From positions 7,420,711 to 7,484,710 of the forward strand of contig VZDJ01007755.1 of the NCBI GenBank assembly GCA_008694505.1: a stretch of 64,000 nucleotides of DNA, given 5' to 3'. The position numbers and the translations under genes were made by a program. The notes under the pieces were generated by a model, which was given only the letters and a program-made list of their open reading frames with translations, searched no databases and was not told the DNA's origin. Positions 46,416 to 59,346 of the stretch are shown here, piece after piece (within the stretch, counting starts at the first letter, position 1; each line of letters starts with the position of its first letter). Source of the stretch: Cyanoderma ruficeps. Taxonomy: Eukaryota; Chordata; Aves; Passeriformes; Timaliidae.

Positions 46416-49400
46416 TAATGCAGGCATTTGTCAATACACCGCCCTTTCTACTAGAGCAAGAAAAAAAAAAAGGGCAAGGAAAAAGTACAATGCCCTCTGA
46501 GTGCATTTTGGATGCAGTGTTGATGGAGAAAGGAGAAACAGGTCCTCCTAAGAGCAGTCTCTTAGTTTATTTTCCATAAATCTGTTGGGCAACTTAAATC
46601 GATAGAGTCTTCTGGAACACCTGAGGGCTATTAGAGCTCTCTTCCATCATGTACTGTTTTATAACAGCTCGGTTTATTCAGGCTGAGTGCGTCTGTTTGC
46701 ATATCTATCCTTAGAACTAATCTGAAATAATGACGTAATAATGGTCTTGAGGATAGGCCGCTTTGCCATATAAATCTTAGGTTTTAAATTATAGAGAGGC
46801 CCAGTGGCCCTTCAGAGCTCTTGCACTCCCTAACTGATAAGATTTAAGTCCCTGAGGTCCAAAATTAACTGTGCTATAGCATGCATTATGGCTGCATCAC
46901 AGAGCAATTTTATCAGCAGTAGGAGACAGCAGAATTGCACAAGTCTGGTGCTATCAATAGGAAGAGATGACTCACCCAGCTAGTGCTTTCAAAGTGGCAA
47001 TATCCTATACACTAAAAATACCTTTTGAGGGTGATAAGTGACCCCATTGCCAGGAATAGGTGAAAGAATGTTAGCAGCAAGCTGAAGGAAAAATAAGTCT
47101 TTACACATTGCACTCTTTACTTCTGATACCTGTGGAAAAACTCATTTAGGTTGTGAGTTTGACCATTAAATTGAGTGAGCTTTTCAAGCTTCATTGAAGT
47201 GAATTTTGAACTGAGATGTCATCCTTATAAAACAAGTTCATGTCAGTCTTCACAAGGCCCACTGACAATAGTCTGATCATATAAACACAGACAGATACAA
47301 GGCCTGGGACATGTTCAAATAGTGCTGTGATAAAAGAACAACCTGACTTGAATGAATGGAGGATAACGTTTAGAACAATAGGTGAAAGGTGCTCAGGAAA
47401 GTTAAAATAAAGTGTTCTTAGTACTCAGAATGAATCCTAAAGAGGAATGACATGATTTGGTTGTGTGCGAGCCTATCTATTCTGCCATTCAGAGATTTTG
47501 AAGTCCATTTATATGGAGCTCCAGAGACAGTGTTTGATAAGCTTAACAACCCATGTGGCACCCTTCCAAATCTGCATGAGGCAACACAAATTCAAGTGGC
47601 TTCCAGCTTCCTAGAGAATAGATTGGATGTTAAGTAGAGCAAAGCAAAGCAGGTTTCTGCTATATGTCTAGACTTGGATGGTAAACGACTTTTTTGAGGG
47701 TGCATTGATTAGAAAAATGACTGCTTGCCCTTGAGTCCCTGCCAAGCTCAGACTGGCTCTGTATCATTGATGAATACTGATGCAAGAGGAATGAATAAAC
47801 TTCTGCAATAACATTAGGTCCACACTGTCACTGAGAACTTTTTGAAAAGAAGAATGTGGATAATCTACTTACGTAAAGGAAAAGCAAGAAACAAAATTGC
47901 ATTTTAAGCTATCTTTATTTATAATATATAGTTCAGTGGGCTCTGGATTTAATGGCTTCCTATTTTATATAAAATCATGTATTTCCTTTGTTAGCAGACT
48001 GAGGTTGATTTCTAAAAGAATACATATGCAAGTTAAAGATTCTTGAGTTTTGTGCTCTTTACTAGGGTTTTATCCTCTGAAGTTCCTCTGGTATTTAGCA
48101 ACCTGTATGCTCCACAGAAGAAAACCTTCCCCTAACATCTATTTTTCTTTATTACAGAGTCATTCTTCTCCTTCTATGAGTCTCATGAGGATTTTGATGC
48201 TTTTTTTGAGAATTTCGGACTCTTCCATACTTGGCTGATGTTGGACAATGAGTTCAAATGTCATAAAGTCCCAGGAAAGCCAAACACACCCAGGTTGAGA
48301 ACAAGTACATTTTGTCTCTGTTAGAAGTCAGCAACAAAGGGACTCCTTGAAATGCTGGATTTGCCTCTGGCTTTTTGGTGAAACTGCTCCTCAGCCTCTG
48401 GATTTCTCTCTAGCGAAACAGAAAAATGATGTAAGAGAGCTCTAATTCCTAAACTGCAAACGCCAAGTGAAATATATGTACAGGCTTTATGTTAGGTACC
48501 GATAAAGGTAGCAGACTTTTCTTTGAACTGGAGCTTTTACCAGCTTGCTTGTAATCTACGATGAAAAGGTCAGTAAAAATCTGCAGTGCTCGTTCCAGAC
48601 TCACGATTCAGATACTTCTCCTTGGCCTCTTCTTGAAGGACACAGAAACGGTAAGAACACAAGCAGTGGAAACCCAGGGAAATGACAAATACATTTATTT
48701 AAAAAAGATAGTCAGAGAGTTCCAGCAAGATAAAAGCAGTGCAACAAATAGAGATGAGGCAAATACTAGGACCCAGCTCCTACTGAAACCACCTAAAGGA
48801 CAGACTGGCGCTGTCAGAGAAATTCATGTCTCCTGATTATCTCCAGCTACACGTTTCCATCACCAGTTGTGTGCCAGTGCCTCTAGGACATGGAAGAATC
48901 AGAAAACTAGTCTGGTTAGAAACCTATCACTTTTTATTATTTTGGGACTGGTTTTCAGGCAGATCAGTTTACTGAACCGGTTCACTGGACAGCAGGATGA
49001 ATAGTAGAGGTGGCAAAAAGGAGAATTGGGAATGTATGGCCAAGGTTAGGTGAGACAGGCTCCACTTCTGTTGACTTAGGGCCGTCATAAAATCACAGTC
49101 TAAGCTGTAAATACTTGAAAAGCTGGTAGATATTTCTTTCAGAGGGCAGCTGTGCAGGACAATTCATAGGTAGTGAAACATATGGAGTTCTGGGTCCAAA
49201 TAATTGTGTTCACAGGGCAGATACAACACTTTAGCTAGAGGAAATTCTCTTTGATATTAATATAAATAAATTAAAACATCAGAAGCTATTAACAGAAAAG
49301 TGATTTAAATGACTAGCAGCTGACTTCATTTGCACCAAGGGAAAAATATCCAGAATACACTCTCCCCCCACACTTTGGCAGAATTGGTCTAAATTTTAAA

Positions 49401-52400
49401 CTCAGTACACAAAGACAATAAACTCCCAAACCCAACTTCCTGGGAGGTCAGTAGTGCAGAATTCAGAGAAAGTTTTGTTCTGCAGTTCTAGCGAAGCACT
49501 GCTTCCAGGGAACTCCAGCTAATGGGACAGCAAATGTGACCTGAAACCCAGTTTGTTTGGAAATGGCTGCATATATTCAAGTCTTAGAGGGGTGAAATTA
49601 AGTAATTCCTTCCAGCAAAAAACCAACAAAGAGCTTCAGGGTAAGATGCCCAAGCCATGGGAGATCTTCTATATAATTGAGAAAAAGCTGCAGATGATGA
49701 CAAATGATTATATAGCAGACCAATAATGCTGCATTCTTTTTGTTTCTTTTAAGATAACCCAATAAATGCACACATTTGATAAATTAAAATGGCTGTTTAT
49801 AAGTAGCATGACATTCTGAAACCAGGAAACAAAGCACAACTGTTGTGGTTCCTCTTTCAAGCTGCTACTTCCATGACTGCTAAACCAAGAGCTCATTTTT
49901 CCTGCCTATGATGCAGCTACCTTTCTTTGACAACCAAGCATCCCTGATAAGGCAGTTTCATTGAACTTCTTATTTCTGAAGACTGCGTTTTTTGAGGAAA
50001 AGGTGCAAGATACCAGGAGATATATCCATATTAGTAAATTCTGGCATCCTGTGAATAGTAAGAACTAAAGGGTAGTACTAACATTCTCATATCACCCATT
50101 TATTTCCTGCGTATGTGTTTCCCCCGTACATAGAAACAGTTGTCAAAGCAGGGTTAAGAATATTCCACATCCAAGGATGAGAAACGGCATTGTAAAAAGG
50201 ACCTTTCTGCTTTGGGGGAAATTCAGGGGGTTTTTTTCACTTTTTAAAAATTTTCTATTTTGCTATTTTGATTGAAATAATTCTTAATCAATAGGCTATT
50301 TTGAGTTGGTGTTTTCAGGGTTAGTTTGTTGATGTAGGTTTTACTTTTCTTCTTCCTCATATATACAGTGTAATGCGGGTCTTAAAACAAATATTCTTCC
50401 ACTCAGGAAAGAACATCCTCAGAGACACAAGTTCCATATTTAAAACATATTACATTTTGATACCTCATCCACCTGGCTGATGATGGAGTTGAAATACCAC
50501 TTTGTGCACAAGCTTTTGATCTAAATATCTTTTTTTTTTTAGTGCTATTTTTCCCCTTGGGAAGAAATAGAACAAACCAAAAGATTCGTCAGTTCACCTT
50601 GAGAGGAGGTATGTTTTAGCTTGGGCTTTTTAAAACTAGTTGCATGACATGGAAATGATCTTAGATTTTGTTGAAGGTTTTGTTTTGTTTTGCTTTCACT
50701 GTCTGCTTTCCCCATTTCCATTGCCTCCCATCCTTCACCTGAATCAACCCTTCTTTGTCTTTGATAATCAAACTTACATTTAACTGCTAGCCTTGTCATC
50801 TCTGTAGTTAAGTGCAATAAGCATAACAGTGCATGATGACTTGAAAATTATGAAGTCATAAATGAGCTACCTCTGGAAAAATAAATATATACGTGAATAA
50901 TGGTAGGGTGATATCGTATATGTACGCAGGAATGACTTAATTCCAGATCATTACACATTTGTCCAAACATACTGATTGCTTTCAGTATCTAAAAAATTGC
51001 TAGAGTCCAAGTTTCTCCATGTTTGAAAACTGATGAAAGCTTCCTCTTAGCTGAATTCTCTCATGCCCAGGAAAAACCATTTTATATCCTTATTTACATG
51101 TTAATATCTGGGGGGTCTTGCTTTAGGAATTAATGTTAGAAATGGAACAGCTTTAATTTTCCCCCTGTGCTGCTCATTTCAAATTGCAGATGAAGGTATT
51201 TGTCTTAGGCAGATATCTCTTGGGTCCTGGTCCCCATTCATGAAAACTAGGGTCTGGTCACAATCTCCTGTGGCACCCTTCTGCCCTTTTGCCTGGTTTC
51301 CTTCCAGAGGATCCTGGGCTGCAGCAGAATGTGTTGTGCTTTGTTCTGAGTGGTGATTTCAAATGCATGTTTTGAAATCTAGGCATGAATGTTAGCAATG
51401 CAGTGACAAAGGAGGGGAAGCTGCACAGGGAGAAAGTCTGTGCCTTATGGAGAAGAGAACAAAGTCATAGCCTGGTTATGGTTTCTGTCTAAATCTGTAT
51501 CACCAAAAAATGACACAGATGAAAACCACAACCTTCTTCCATTTCTCCAGGGAAGACCTGAACCAGTCATCAAGATAATTATCACTATCAGGTGAGGGAA
51601 AGGCAGGTTTTGTATCCTGACTAACATCTGTCATCTGTACATGGCAGTCCTCACTCTCAGTGGAGCATTGTACTCCCAGGCATGCAGCAGGAGATGAAGC
51701 TGCATGCTCTGGCCCAACTCTGAATAGACAGTATGCATTGTAAAACCACATTGCCATCTTTTTTTGCCTTGGGTGCAGTGCACAACCACTGCCCCAGTTG
51801 TAGAAACTGCTCAAATGTAGGCTAATGGGTTTTATGTTCTTACTGCTCTGTTGCCTGAACATCTCAAGATCTTGATCATAAGAGATGTAGTAACAAAAAA
51901 ATCTATTTGTGTTTAATGACTACAATTCTATCAAGAGACAATAACATAACTCCAGGTCTCTGAAGTAACACATGGAAAAAATTACAAAATAAAAGTCTCA
52001 ACGGACTTAGGATATGACTGGTTGCAAGCAGCTCAGTTGTTGGTCACAACTACAATAGGGGGCTTGCTCTTGAAAACTTTCACTATTAAAAGAGAATGCT
52101 TTTAAATTTTAAAAATCTTTTAAATCCATCTACATATACATCTGTTGGCCTACTTGTGTATTTACCTACCTACCAAGCAGCCTGCCTATCACTCAAACAC
52201 ATTATGTCGCAGAGGCATCCCTTTGTTAAAAAAGGGACAAAAATGAGTGCTGTGTGATGTTCTGTCTCTTGGTTCTCAGAGGTCTAATCTGAGATAAATT
52301 CAGAACTGAATAGCAAAAAATGAGCTAGTGAAATCAGAGTGGCTTTGGTTGAATAACAGAATAAGGAAAGATTCAACAAAGCTGGATATGCAACTAAAAT

Positions 52401-55189
52401 GTGCATCAGCTTGTAATACTTGATACTTCTCAACAGGAAGGGTTCAGCTGCAGTTATGGGTAGGCCAATATTTGAGAGGCTTGAATTTCCAGACTCTGAA
52501 TACATCAAGCAGATTGTGCAGTTTACAGAAAGGACAAGCCTGAATATCATGTGTCATGAAGGTGAGACCGCTTTGATGTCATGACTCACTGCAAGATGTC
52601 TAGAACAGCAGTGCTTGGGAAAAAGTGCAACTGAAGGAGTCTATAGGCTCTAGACAGCTTTTGATATATTGCTGCCCATCAGCATACAAAGTTTCAGGAA
52701 TGACCTATTCCTTATTGTGAGCAAGGACTGAGCAAGCAAGGCATAGATAGATTTCAGCAAAGAGTACTTCTGTCTAAAGTTCTTCCACACTGATAGAGGT
52801 TCAAGTTAGGAAATGAGACAATAGAAAATGGAAGGGAAATTACAATGACACTGGGTAAAGCAACAAAGAAAAGGTGCAGCAGTGACAGAAAAACAGTTAT
52901 AGTCTGTATATTTTATAGCCAGAGTGAGTAGGAGTGTTTCTCCCATCACACTGGCATGAAAGCGAGAGCATCTCATGCCAGGGGAGTAGCAGATGGAGCA
53001 GCTATATTTCATATGAGAACTTGTGTTCTGGGACTGTCAAGCTGCTGTGGGAGCTGCTCAAAATTTGTGTCTCAGCATTGCTGCAGCCCATGACTTATAT
53101 CCCAAGGACAAAAAATCATTGGGGGTTGTATTATTTTCAGAAATACAGGTTGTCCTTCATTCTGTGTAAGTTGTTTTACTGCCTTCCTTATCCCATGTTT
53201 AAATACTTTCCAGAAAAGTTTCAACAAATCTCTGACACGTGTGAGTCATGTTCACATCCAGTCTCCAGAATAAATTATGTGTGTTATAAAGAAATTAGTT
53301 TTCTGTTACATATAAAATATTGTCAAGGAAAAATTCCCCTTACATGACAAGGGGGATATGGGATATTTTGCAGCAGTTCATGAGGGCTGGGGACTTTTGG
53401 AGATGTCCAGCTGTTATGGTGCAACATTTCAGTCTGATTGGGAAGTGCCTATCACATTTGTAACAGGACAACTTTTTGGACAAACAGAAGTGGCAGACAA
53501 TTATCCCTAGATGCCTCTTCCATGTGGCAAACTATGGTCTGTGAAAACTGCTGAACCTGTAATTCGAGTGATTGATGTAGGGATTTATATCTGAACACAG
53601 AGGGATGGTGTTATGGCCACAGCCTCTCATAGTGCTCTCTCCACTTCCAGCATGAGCTGAAGCTTCAGTGTAGACACCTTGTCTCTTTTCATCTACAGAC
53701 TGAACTTACCCAAGCAATGGGGCACACTGACTGTGTGGTAGCCCAAAAGTGATGTAGATGGCAAACCACTGCCTGCCTGCTGACTAATTTTGGTTAAGAG
53801 CTAAATCCACATCATACAGGATCTCCTAACATTCTATACAGTGCAGGCTGGAGGCACAGACTCCACTTACGTGCAGTGCAGGGTTGCAACTTTTTCAGGA
53901 ATTTAGACATACAGCATCTTACTTCTGCTGAGCTTTTCATATTTCAGTGTTTGAAATGTCCAGGGAAAGAAAAACAGAAAAAAACCCTTTTCAAGGTGTC
54001 AAGAATGCAAACAAAAAGCTTTAAACCAAAAAATGTTTTCTAAAATATTGTCTGGCTTTTAAGCCTAAATATCTCATGGACAATTAGCAGCTTCATTAAG
54101 AAACTACAGGGCTGCCTACTGCACAGGTCAATTAGCAGCTTCAGCCTATCTGTCAACTTGGTGAAGAGCAATTTTCACATCCAGTTCTTTGATAGATTAT
54201 CAAATTACTTTTTCAAAGGAGGAATTTATGCATAATGATAATGGCTAGTCAAATGACATGAGCACAATTTATCAATGACTTTTTTCTTCTTCTTGTAGAG
54301 GACAGTCTTGAAAGCCTACATGTCTCCTGCAACAATTTCAGTTGAAAATTGAAAGCAGCTTGAAAATCATACCGTCATCTTTCTGTGCTTCAGTTCAGCA
54401 GGAAGAAAGATGAAAAGTTATTAAAAAAGTTAAAATATCCTAGCAATCAGGAAGCTATTCTGTTTATTTAGCTCATTTTTAGTATAAATATTTAGAAGAG
54501 AAATGTAGCGAGAACAGGATGAGATAAAATTCCCCATACAGCTTAAAAAAAAAATTTAAGTGCAAATAGTCAATGACAAAATAGCAGAGTAATGACCAAG
54601 AAAAAAACTTCTACAAAAGCATACAAAAAGCCAGGCTGGATGTGATCATATTTCAGCCTTGGACACAGGCTGTATTCTTAGAATACAGGAAGCTCCTCAT
54701 CATGCCAGCTTTCAAACAAAGGCAACAGAAAAGCCTTAAAAAGCTAAAATACATTCTATTTAACAATACAAAACACTCAAAGAAGAAAAGACAAAAATAT
54801 CTCAAGCTCACATTTGGCTAAAATCCCCTTTTCAACAGAACCCCCTAAATTTCAAAGATCAGTTGAATTCATTTAAAGAAAAGCATTGATCTGGAGAATG
54901 ATTTTGCATTACCCTCATAACATGAATTCTGTGAACAATAATTGTGCTTCATGCCCCACTAGACCTAGTAATGTAATTCAGCCCAGAAATTTGCAAATAT
55001 ATTATACATTAACATGAGAAAAATGAGATACTAGAACCAATTTTGAAAGCTGCAGATTTTTTAAGGTTGACAAACTGAATAACACTAATGTCATTTACCT
55101 GTACGTTTCATATAGATCTTTGGAATATTTAAAGAATACAATAATTCTAAGAAGTATTGTTTATAAATGGGTGGTTAGAAGAGCACTGA
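46416..55189. other. long unique non-coding stretch
   Basis: About 8.8 kb with no gene, LTR or CR1 that I can recognise. A segment at 46580-46930 has several clean motif-like words (see findings). A 15-base word CAATTAGCAGCTTCA occurs twice, at 54081-54095 and 54129-54143. A 91-codon frame at 48561-48836 has a hydrophobic N-terminus and a GTAAG after ACAGAAACG, but this is not enough to call an exon. Confidence 0.4.
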
Positions 55190-56725
55190 GGAGGTGAGTT
55201 CCTCATTCTCGTTAGCCATGCGGGCACAGAGAGGAGGACTCATTAAAACAAGGGCTCTAGGGAGCACAGAGAACAGGATCAGGCAGACAGGGGTGTGGCA
55301 CGGCTCAGAGGGCGTGGCATGACGATTTGCACAGTAGTTAACACAGGCAGGGTTGCAGGTTTCCTCTTGCTAGTGGGGGTTTTTTGTTGTTGGTTGTGGT
55401 TTTTGGTTGGTTGTTTTTGGGTTTTTTTGTCAGTGGTTTTTACGTGATCAAAAATTGCAGCGAGTGAAAGTGTATGTAGCCAAATAGAACCCTCCAAAAT
55501 GGATGTGTCGGCACCCATCCATTCCTGTGTGGAATGTTTGAGCTTATCAGTAGTACCAAGTGGCACTGCAGAAGAAGCCTGCCTGTGGTGTGAACAAATG
55601 AATGGTCTCCTTTTGCTGGTGGCCGAGCTTAGGGAGAAAGTTGAAAGACTAAGGAGTGTTAAGGATAGTGAAAGGAAAATAGATTGGTGGAGTTCCACCT
55701 TTCCAGCCTTGAGAGAGGCCCACCAGGAGTCAGAAGGCTCCCATGCCTCCCACTGTCAGGCAATAGGAGGACACCTGGTGGATGAAGGAGAATGGAAATG
55801 AATGGAAATGGGTCCCTATTCAAGGGGGTGTAATAAAAATTCTTCCCAACCTCTATCACCTATCCAGCTTCCACTTCAGAACAGGTATGAGGCCCTGGAT
55901 CTAGAGGGTCAGCCAGGTGATGTGGAAGAAAATGATCTGTCCAGTGGACCTCCCAGTTACACTGTCAGATGGATCACCGCCTCTAACATCAAAAAAAAAG
56001 GGTAATTGTGGTAGGTGACTCCCTTCTGAGGGGAACAGAGGGCCCCGTATGTCGACAGGACCCATCCCACAGGGAGATCTGCTGCCTCCCTGGGGCCTGG
56101 GTAGAGGATATTACAGAGAGATTCCCTGGGCTGATTCAGCCCTCTGATTATTACCCACTGCAGATACTCCAGGCTGGCAGTGATGAGATTGAAAAGAGGA
56201 GTGTCAGGGCAATTAAGAGGGACATTAGGGCACTGGGTCAGGTGGTTGATAGGGCAGGAGCACAGGTAGAGTTCTGCTCAGTTGCTTTGTTGGCAGAGAA
56301 AAACGATGAAAGGAATAGGAGAGCCCAACAAGTGGCTCAAGGGTTAGTGTCACCAGCAGAATTTTGGGTTCTTTGAATATGGGGCAACTTTTACAGCACC
56401 TGGCCTGCTCTAACCAGATGGGCTCCATCTCTCTGTTAAAGGCAGATGGATTTTAGCTCATGAACTGGCAGAACTCATTGAGAGGACACAGTCTTAAGCT
56501 GTGCCAAGGGAAATATAGGTTAGATATCAGGAAAAAGTTTTTTACTGAAAAAGTAATAAAGTACTGGAATTGTCTGCCCAGGGAGGTAGTGGGGTCACCG
56601 TCCCTGTATGTGTTTAAAAAAAGATTGGATGTGGCACTTGTTACCATGGTTTAGTTGAGGTGTTGGGGCATGGGTTGGACTCAATGATCTTGAAGGTCTC
56701 TTCCAACCTAGTGATTCTGCATAAA
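55190..56725 (+). mobile_element. CR1 LINE with 5' UTR, ORF1 and 3' tail but no ORF2
   Basis: The element has a 5' leader (55190-55498, T/G-rich at 55378-55435), a broken ORF1 (55499 to about 56490), and at about 56490-56500 a direct jump to the CR1 3' block: TAGATATCAGGAAAAAGTTT, GTACTGGAATTGTCTGCCC, then GGTTGGACTCAATGATCTTG, TTCCAACCTAGTGATTCTGC. The whole of ORF2 (endonuclease and reverse transcriptase, roughly 3 kb in full elements) is missing. Most CR1 copies are 5'-truncated, so one that keeps the 5' end yet lacks the middle is unusual. It could not move by itself. Confidence 0.85.
55499..56490 (+). pseudogene. CR1 ORF1 pseudogene (zinc-knuckle-like, coiled coil, esterase-like domain)
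   Basis: The N-terminal part (55499-55801) has CxxC pairs (CVEC and CLWC about 20 residues apart) followed by a Leu/Glu/Arg-rich coiled-coil-like helix. After an in-frame stop at 55799-55801 the same frame continues to 56005. A shift at the A9 run (55991-55999) moves to the frame carrying VVGDSLLRG (56008 onward), the nucleophile block of the SGNH/GDSL-type esterase known from CR1 ORF1 proteins. Beyond 56376 another shift is needed to reach DGLHLS (56417 onward), matching the D-x-x-H catalytic block. The block around GSDEIE corresponds to the GTND block but has lost the Asn. At least one stop and two frameshifts make it non-functional. Confidence 0.8.
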
Positions 56726-58105
56726 TGAACTCATACTCATATCTGAGTATGAAATGACATATGACTGCCATACAGTACAGTCCATTTTATTTACTCTGAT
56801 CACTGAAACAGTATGAAAACTCTTCCTTGATTTTTTCTTAAGAAAAACTCATTTAAACTAGCAGTGATGTGTGTAATAAGGATGAATTCACCTCAAGGAA
56901 AGTAAATTAGGAGGTAATCTTAAATTGGTCCACTTTTGACTCTGTGAACTTTAGATTAAAGCTTACAAGAAAGCAGTTTAAACAGCTATTGAAACAAAAC
57001 CCAGAACAAAACAAAAAACAAGATTTTAATTTCAGTCTAGACCCATAACAAAATTATTGATATTTTCATCCTATTCACCTTGTGGGATGCTGCTTTTTAT
57101 CGTAACATTAAGACTTAGACAGTTGTCAGTACCTCTCCAACTTTTTAACCATCTGAGATGTTCACAAAAATCCGTCAGGGCAGTCCTTCCATATGAAAAG
57201 ATTCTTAGTCATTTGATACTTTAACAGAAGTCTAGGGGCATAATGCCTGCCTAACATACTGAGTGTGGGCTTTTACCTTTGGCAACCTGTAAAATGGGAA
57301 TAAAACCGTGGACGGTCAGGGGCTGATGACAGTGTGAAGTAGAAACAGAAACCACTGTGCTGAGAGTGTGACTCCTGTTGAGACAGAGCCATGGGCCAGG
57401 CTCTGTACAACAAGCCACTTCAGATCCAAACTGTTGCACTTGCCTTTTCTGCTTATTTTTCCATTCATCAAGAGCTTAGACATCCTTTTATGGCCTATAT
57501 GTATTAGTTTATGCATACCTTCTGTATTCAACACATGGTATTTTAAAAAACACTCTACCATGTTTGGAAAGTGAAATAATTGTATTGATATTGATTCTCT
57601 TTAATATCATACTTCTGCAATCTTACCAAAAGGTTAATGACAACGAGGAAAATGTCTGGAAACCAGGATGGCTGGGTTGTACGGCTATCTTCTGTGTATG
57701 GTAGAGTACTTTGAATTGTTCGCACTATTTTCAGAGATTTTCTTCATTTCATTTAAAAGGCTGTATAGGCCTGAATCTTTTCATATTCCTCTCTCAAGAA
57801 CTGACCTTGTAAAGCTCATTTTGGGTTTTCCTGTTTTAGTATCCGATGGTCTGAGTAGATTTTTAAAGCTTTGTTCTGAAATTATGCAGGAAAATACTGT
57901 TCCACATCCCTTGGATATTAATGCTGTTGACAGGACAGTATTTCAGAGGCAGAACTGAATTAAAATTCAGAAATTTAATTTATATGAGTTTGGTGTTTTG
58001 TTGTTGAACTTCAGTAGCAGATGCATTTGTGATGTAAATTTAAAATGCATTTCCATTTATTCCTTTCACAATTGGTCTAGAACTGCCAGTCCATTTTCTC
58101 CCGTA
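56726..58105. other. unique non-coding sequence
   Basis: No gene was recognised. A 96-codon plus frame at 57668-57958 has no known signature. Confidence 0.45.
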
Positions 58106-58801
58106 NNNNNNNNNNNNNNNNNNNNNNNNNNNNNNNNNNNNNNNNNNNNNNNNNNNNNNNNNNNNNNNNNNNNNNNNNNNNNNNNNNNNNNNNNNNNNNN
58201 NNNNNNNNNNNNNNNNNNNNNNNNNNNNNNNNNNNNNNNNNNNNNNNNNNNNNNNNNNNNNNNNNNNNNNNNNNNNNNNNNNNNNNNNNNNNNNNNNNNN
58301 NNNNNNNNNNNNNNNNNNNNNNNNNNNNNNNNNNNNNNNNNNNNNNNNNNNNNNNNNNNNNNNNNNNNNNNNNNNNNNNNNNNNNNNNNNNNNNNNNNNN
58401 NNNNNNNNNNNNNNNNNNNNNNNNNNNNNNNNNNNNNNNNNNNNNNNNNNNNNNNNNNNNNNNNNNNNNNNNNNNNNNNNNNNNNNNNNNNNNNNNNNNN
58501 NNNNNNNNNNNNNNNNNNNNNNNNNNNNNNNNNNNNNNNNNNNNNNNNNNNNNNNNNNNNNNNNNNNNNNNNNNNNNNNNNNNNNNNNNNNNNNNNNNNN
58601 NNNNNNNNNNNNNNNNNNNNNNNNNNNNNNNNNNNNNNNNNNNNNNNNNNNNNNNNNNNNNNNNNNNNNNNNNNNNNNNNNNNNNNNNNNNNNNNNNNNN
58701 NNNNNNNNNNNNNNNNNNNNNNNNNNNNNNNNNNNNNNNNNNNNNNNNNNNNNNNNNNNNNNNNNNNNNNNNNNNNNNNNNNNNNNNNNNNNNNNNNNNN
58801 N
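58106..58801. other. assembly gap (696 N)
   Basis: A run of Ns. The flanks are ordinary AT-rich sequence. The composite satellite starts about 545 bp beyond it, so the gap may hide repeats, but nothing at its edges shows this. The 331- and 254-codon frames reported across it are artefacts. Confidence 0.98.
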
Positions 58802-59346
58802 CATTTTACTCAGGAGAAATCTCTTAGACAGGTAAGAGATGGAAGGAAGGGATCACTAATGGTAAATTTAAAAACACCCATCGAATTGAGTGCACAAGGA
58901 CTTGCAGGGATATGGAGATGTGAAATGTGCAAGATCAGCAGAAAATTTACCTTCTCGGTGAAAAAAGCCCAGACTGTTAAGCCACAGTACTAAAACCTTG
59001 GGAAAAACTCTATGCCCAAAATAAAAGTAAAGTGTAACATTTTTAGGAAAGGCAGAGAGAGTAGATGGGCAGAGTGATGTTATGGGGAGCGTTGTTTTCC
59101 TCAGAATTACCAGTAATATGGGGAATATGGGACATTGAGCATCCACAGGTCACTTATGGTTCAGGAACAACATTCTGTAAGATACAACCCAGAGCGAGCG
59201 ACTCAACAAGCGCTTCTCAGTAGTGTATGAAAGAGAAGCCATGTTATTAATGTCATCAGGCCAGGAAACCTTCCATGAAGGGTTTGCGTGGGGCCCCATT
59301 ACTCTCCTATGATGTTTAAGAATGGAAATTGCAAAGTAAGGAGAGA
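58802..59346. other. unique sequence between gap and satellite
   Basis: No gene was recognised. The part after about 59160 is less AT-rich and leads directly into the array. Its origin is unknown. Confidence 0.4.

Noticed and set aside
48561..48836. Possible first coding exon with a hydrophobic N-terminus followed by a GTAAG donor
   Set aside because: A short hydrophobic stretch and a pentamer donor arise often by chance. No promoter, matching acceptor or downstream exon could be identified.
57998..58993. 331-codon plus and 254-codon minus frames across the second gap
   Set aside because: Most of each frame is Ns. The short real flanks show no family signature.
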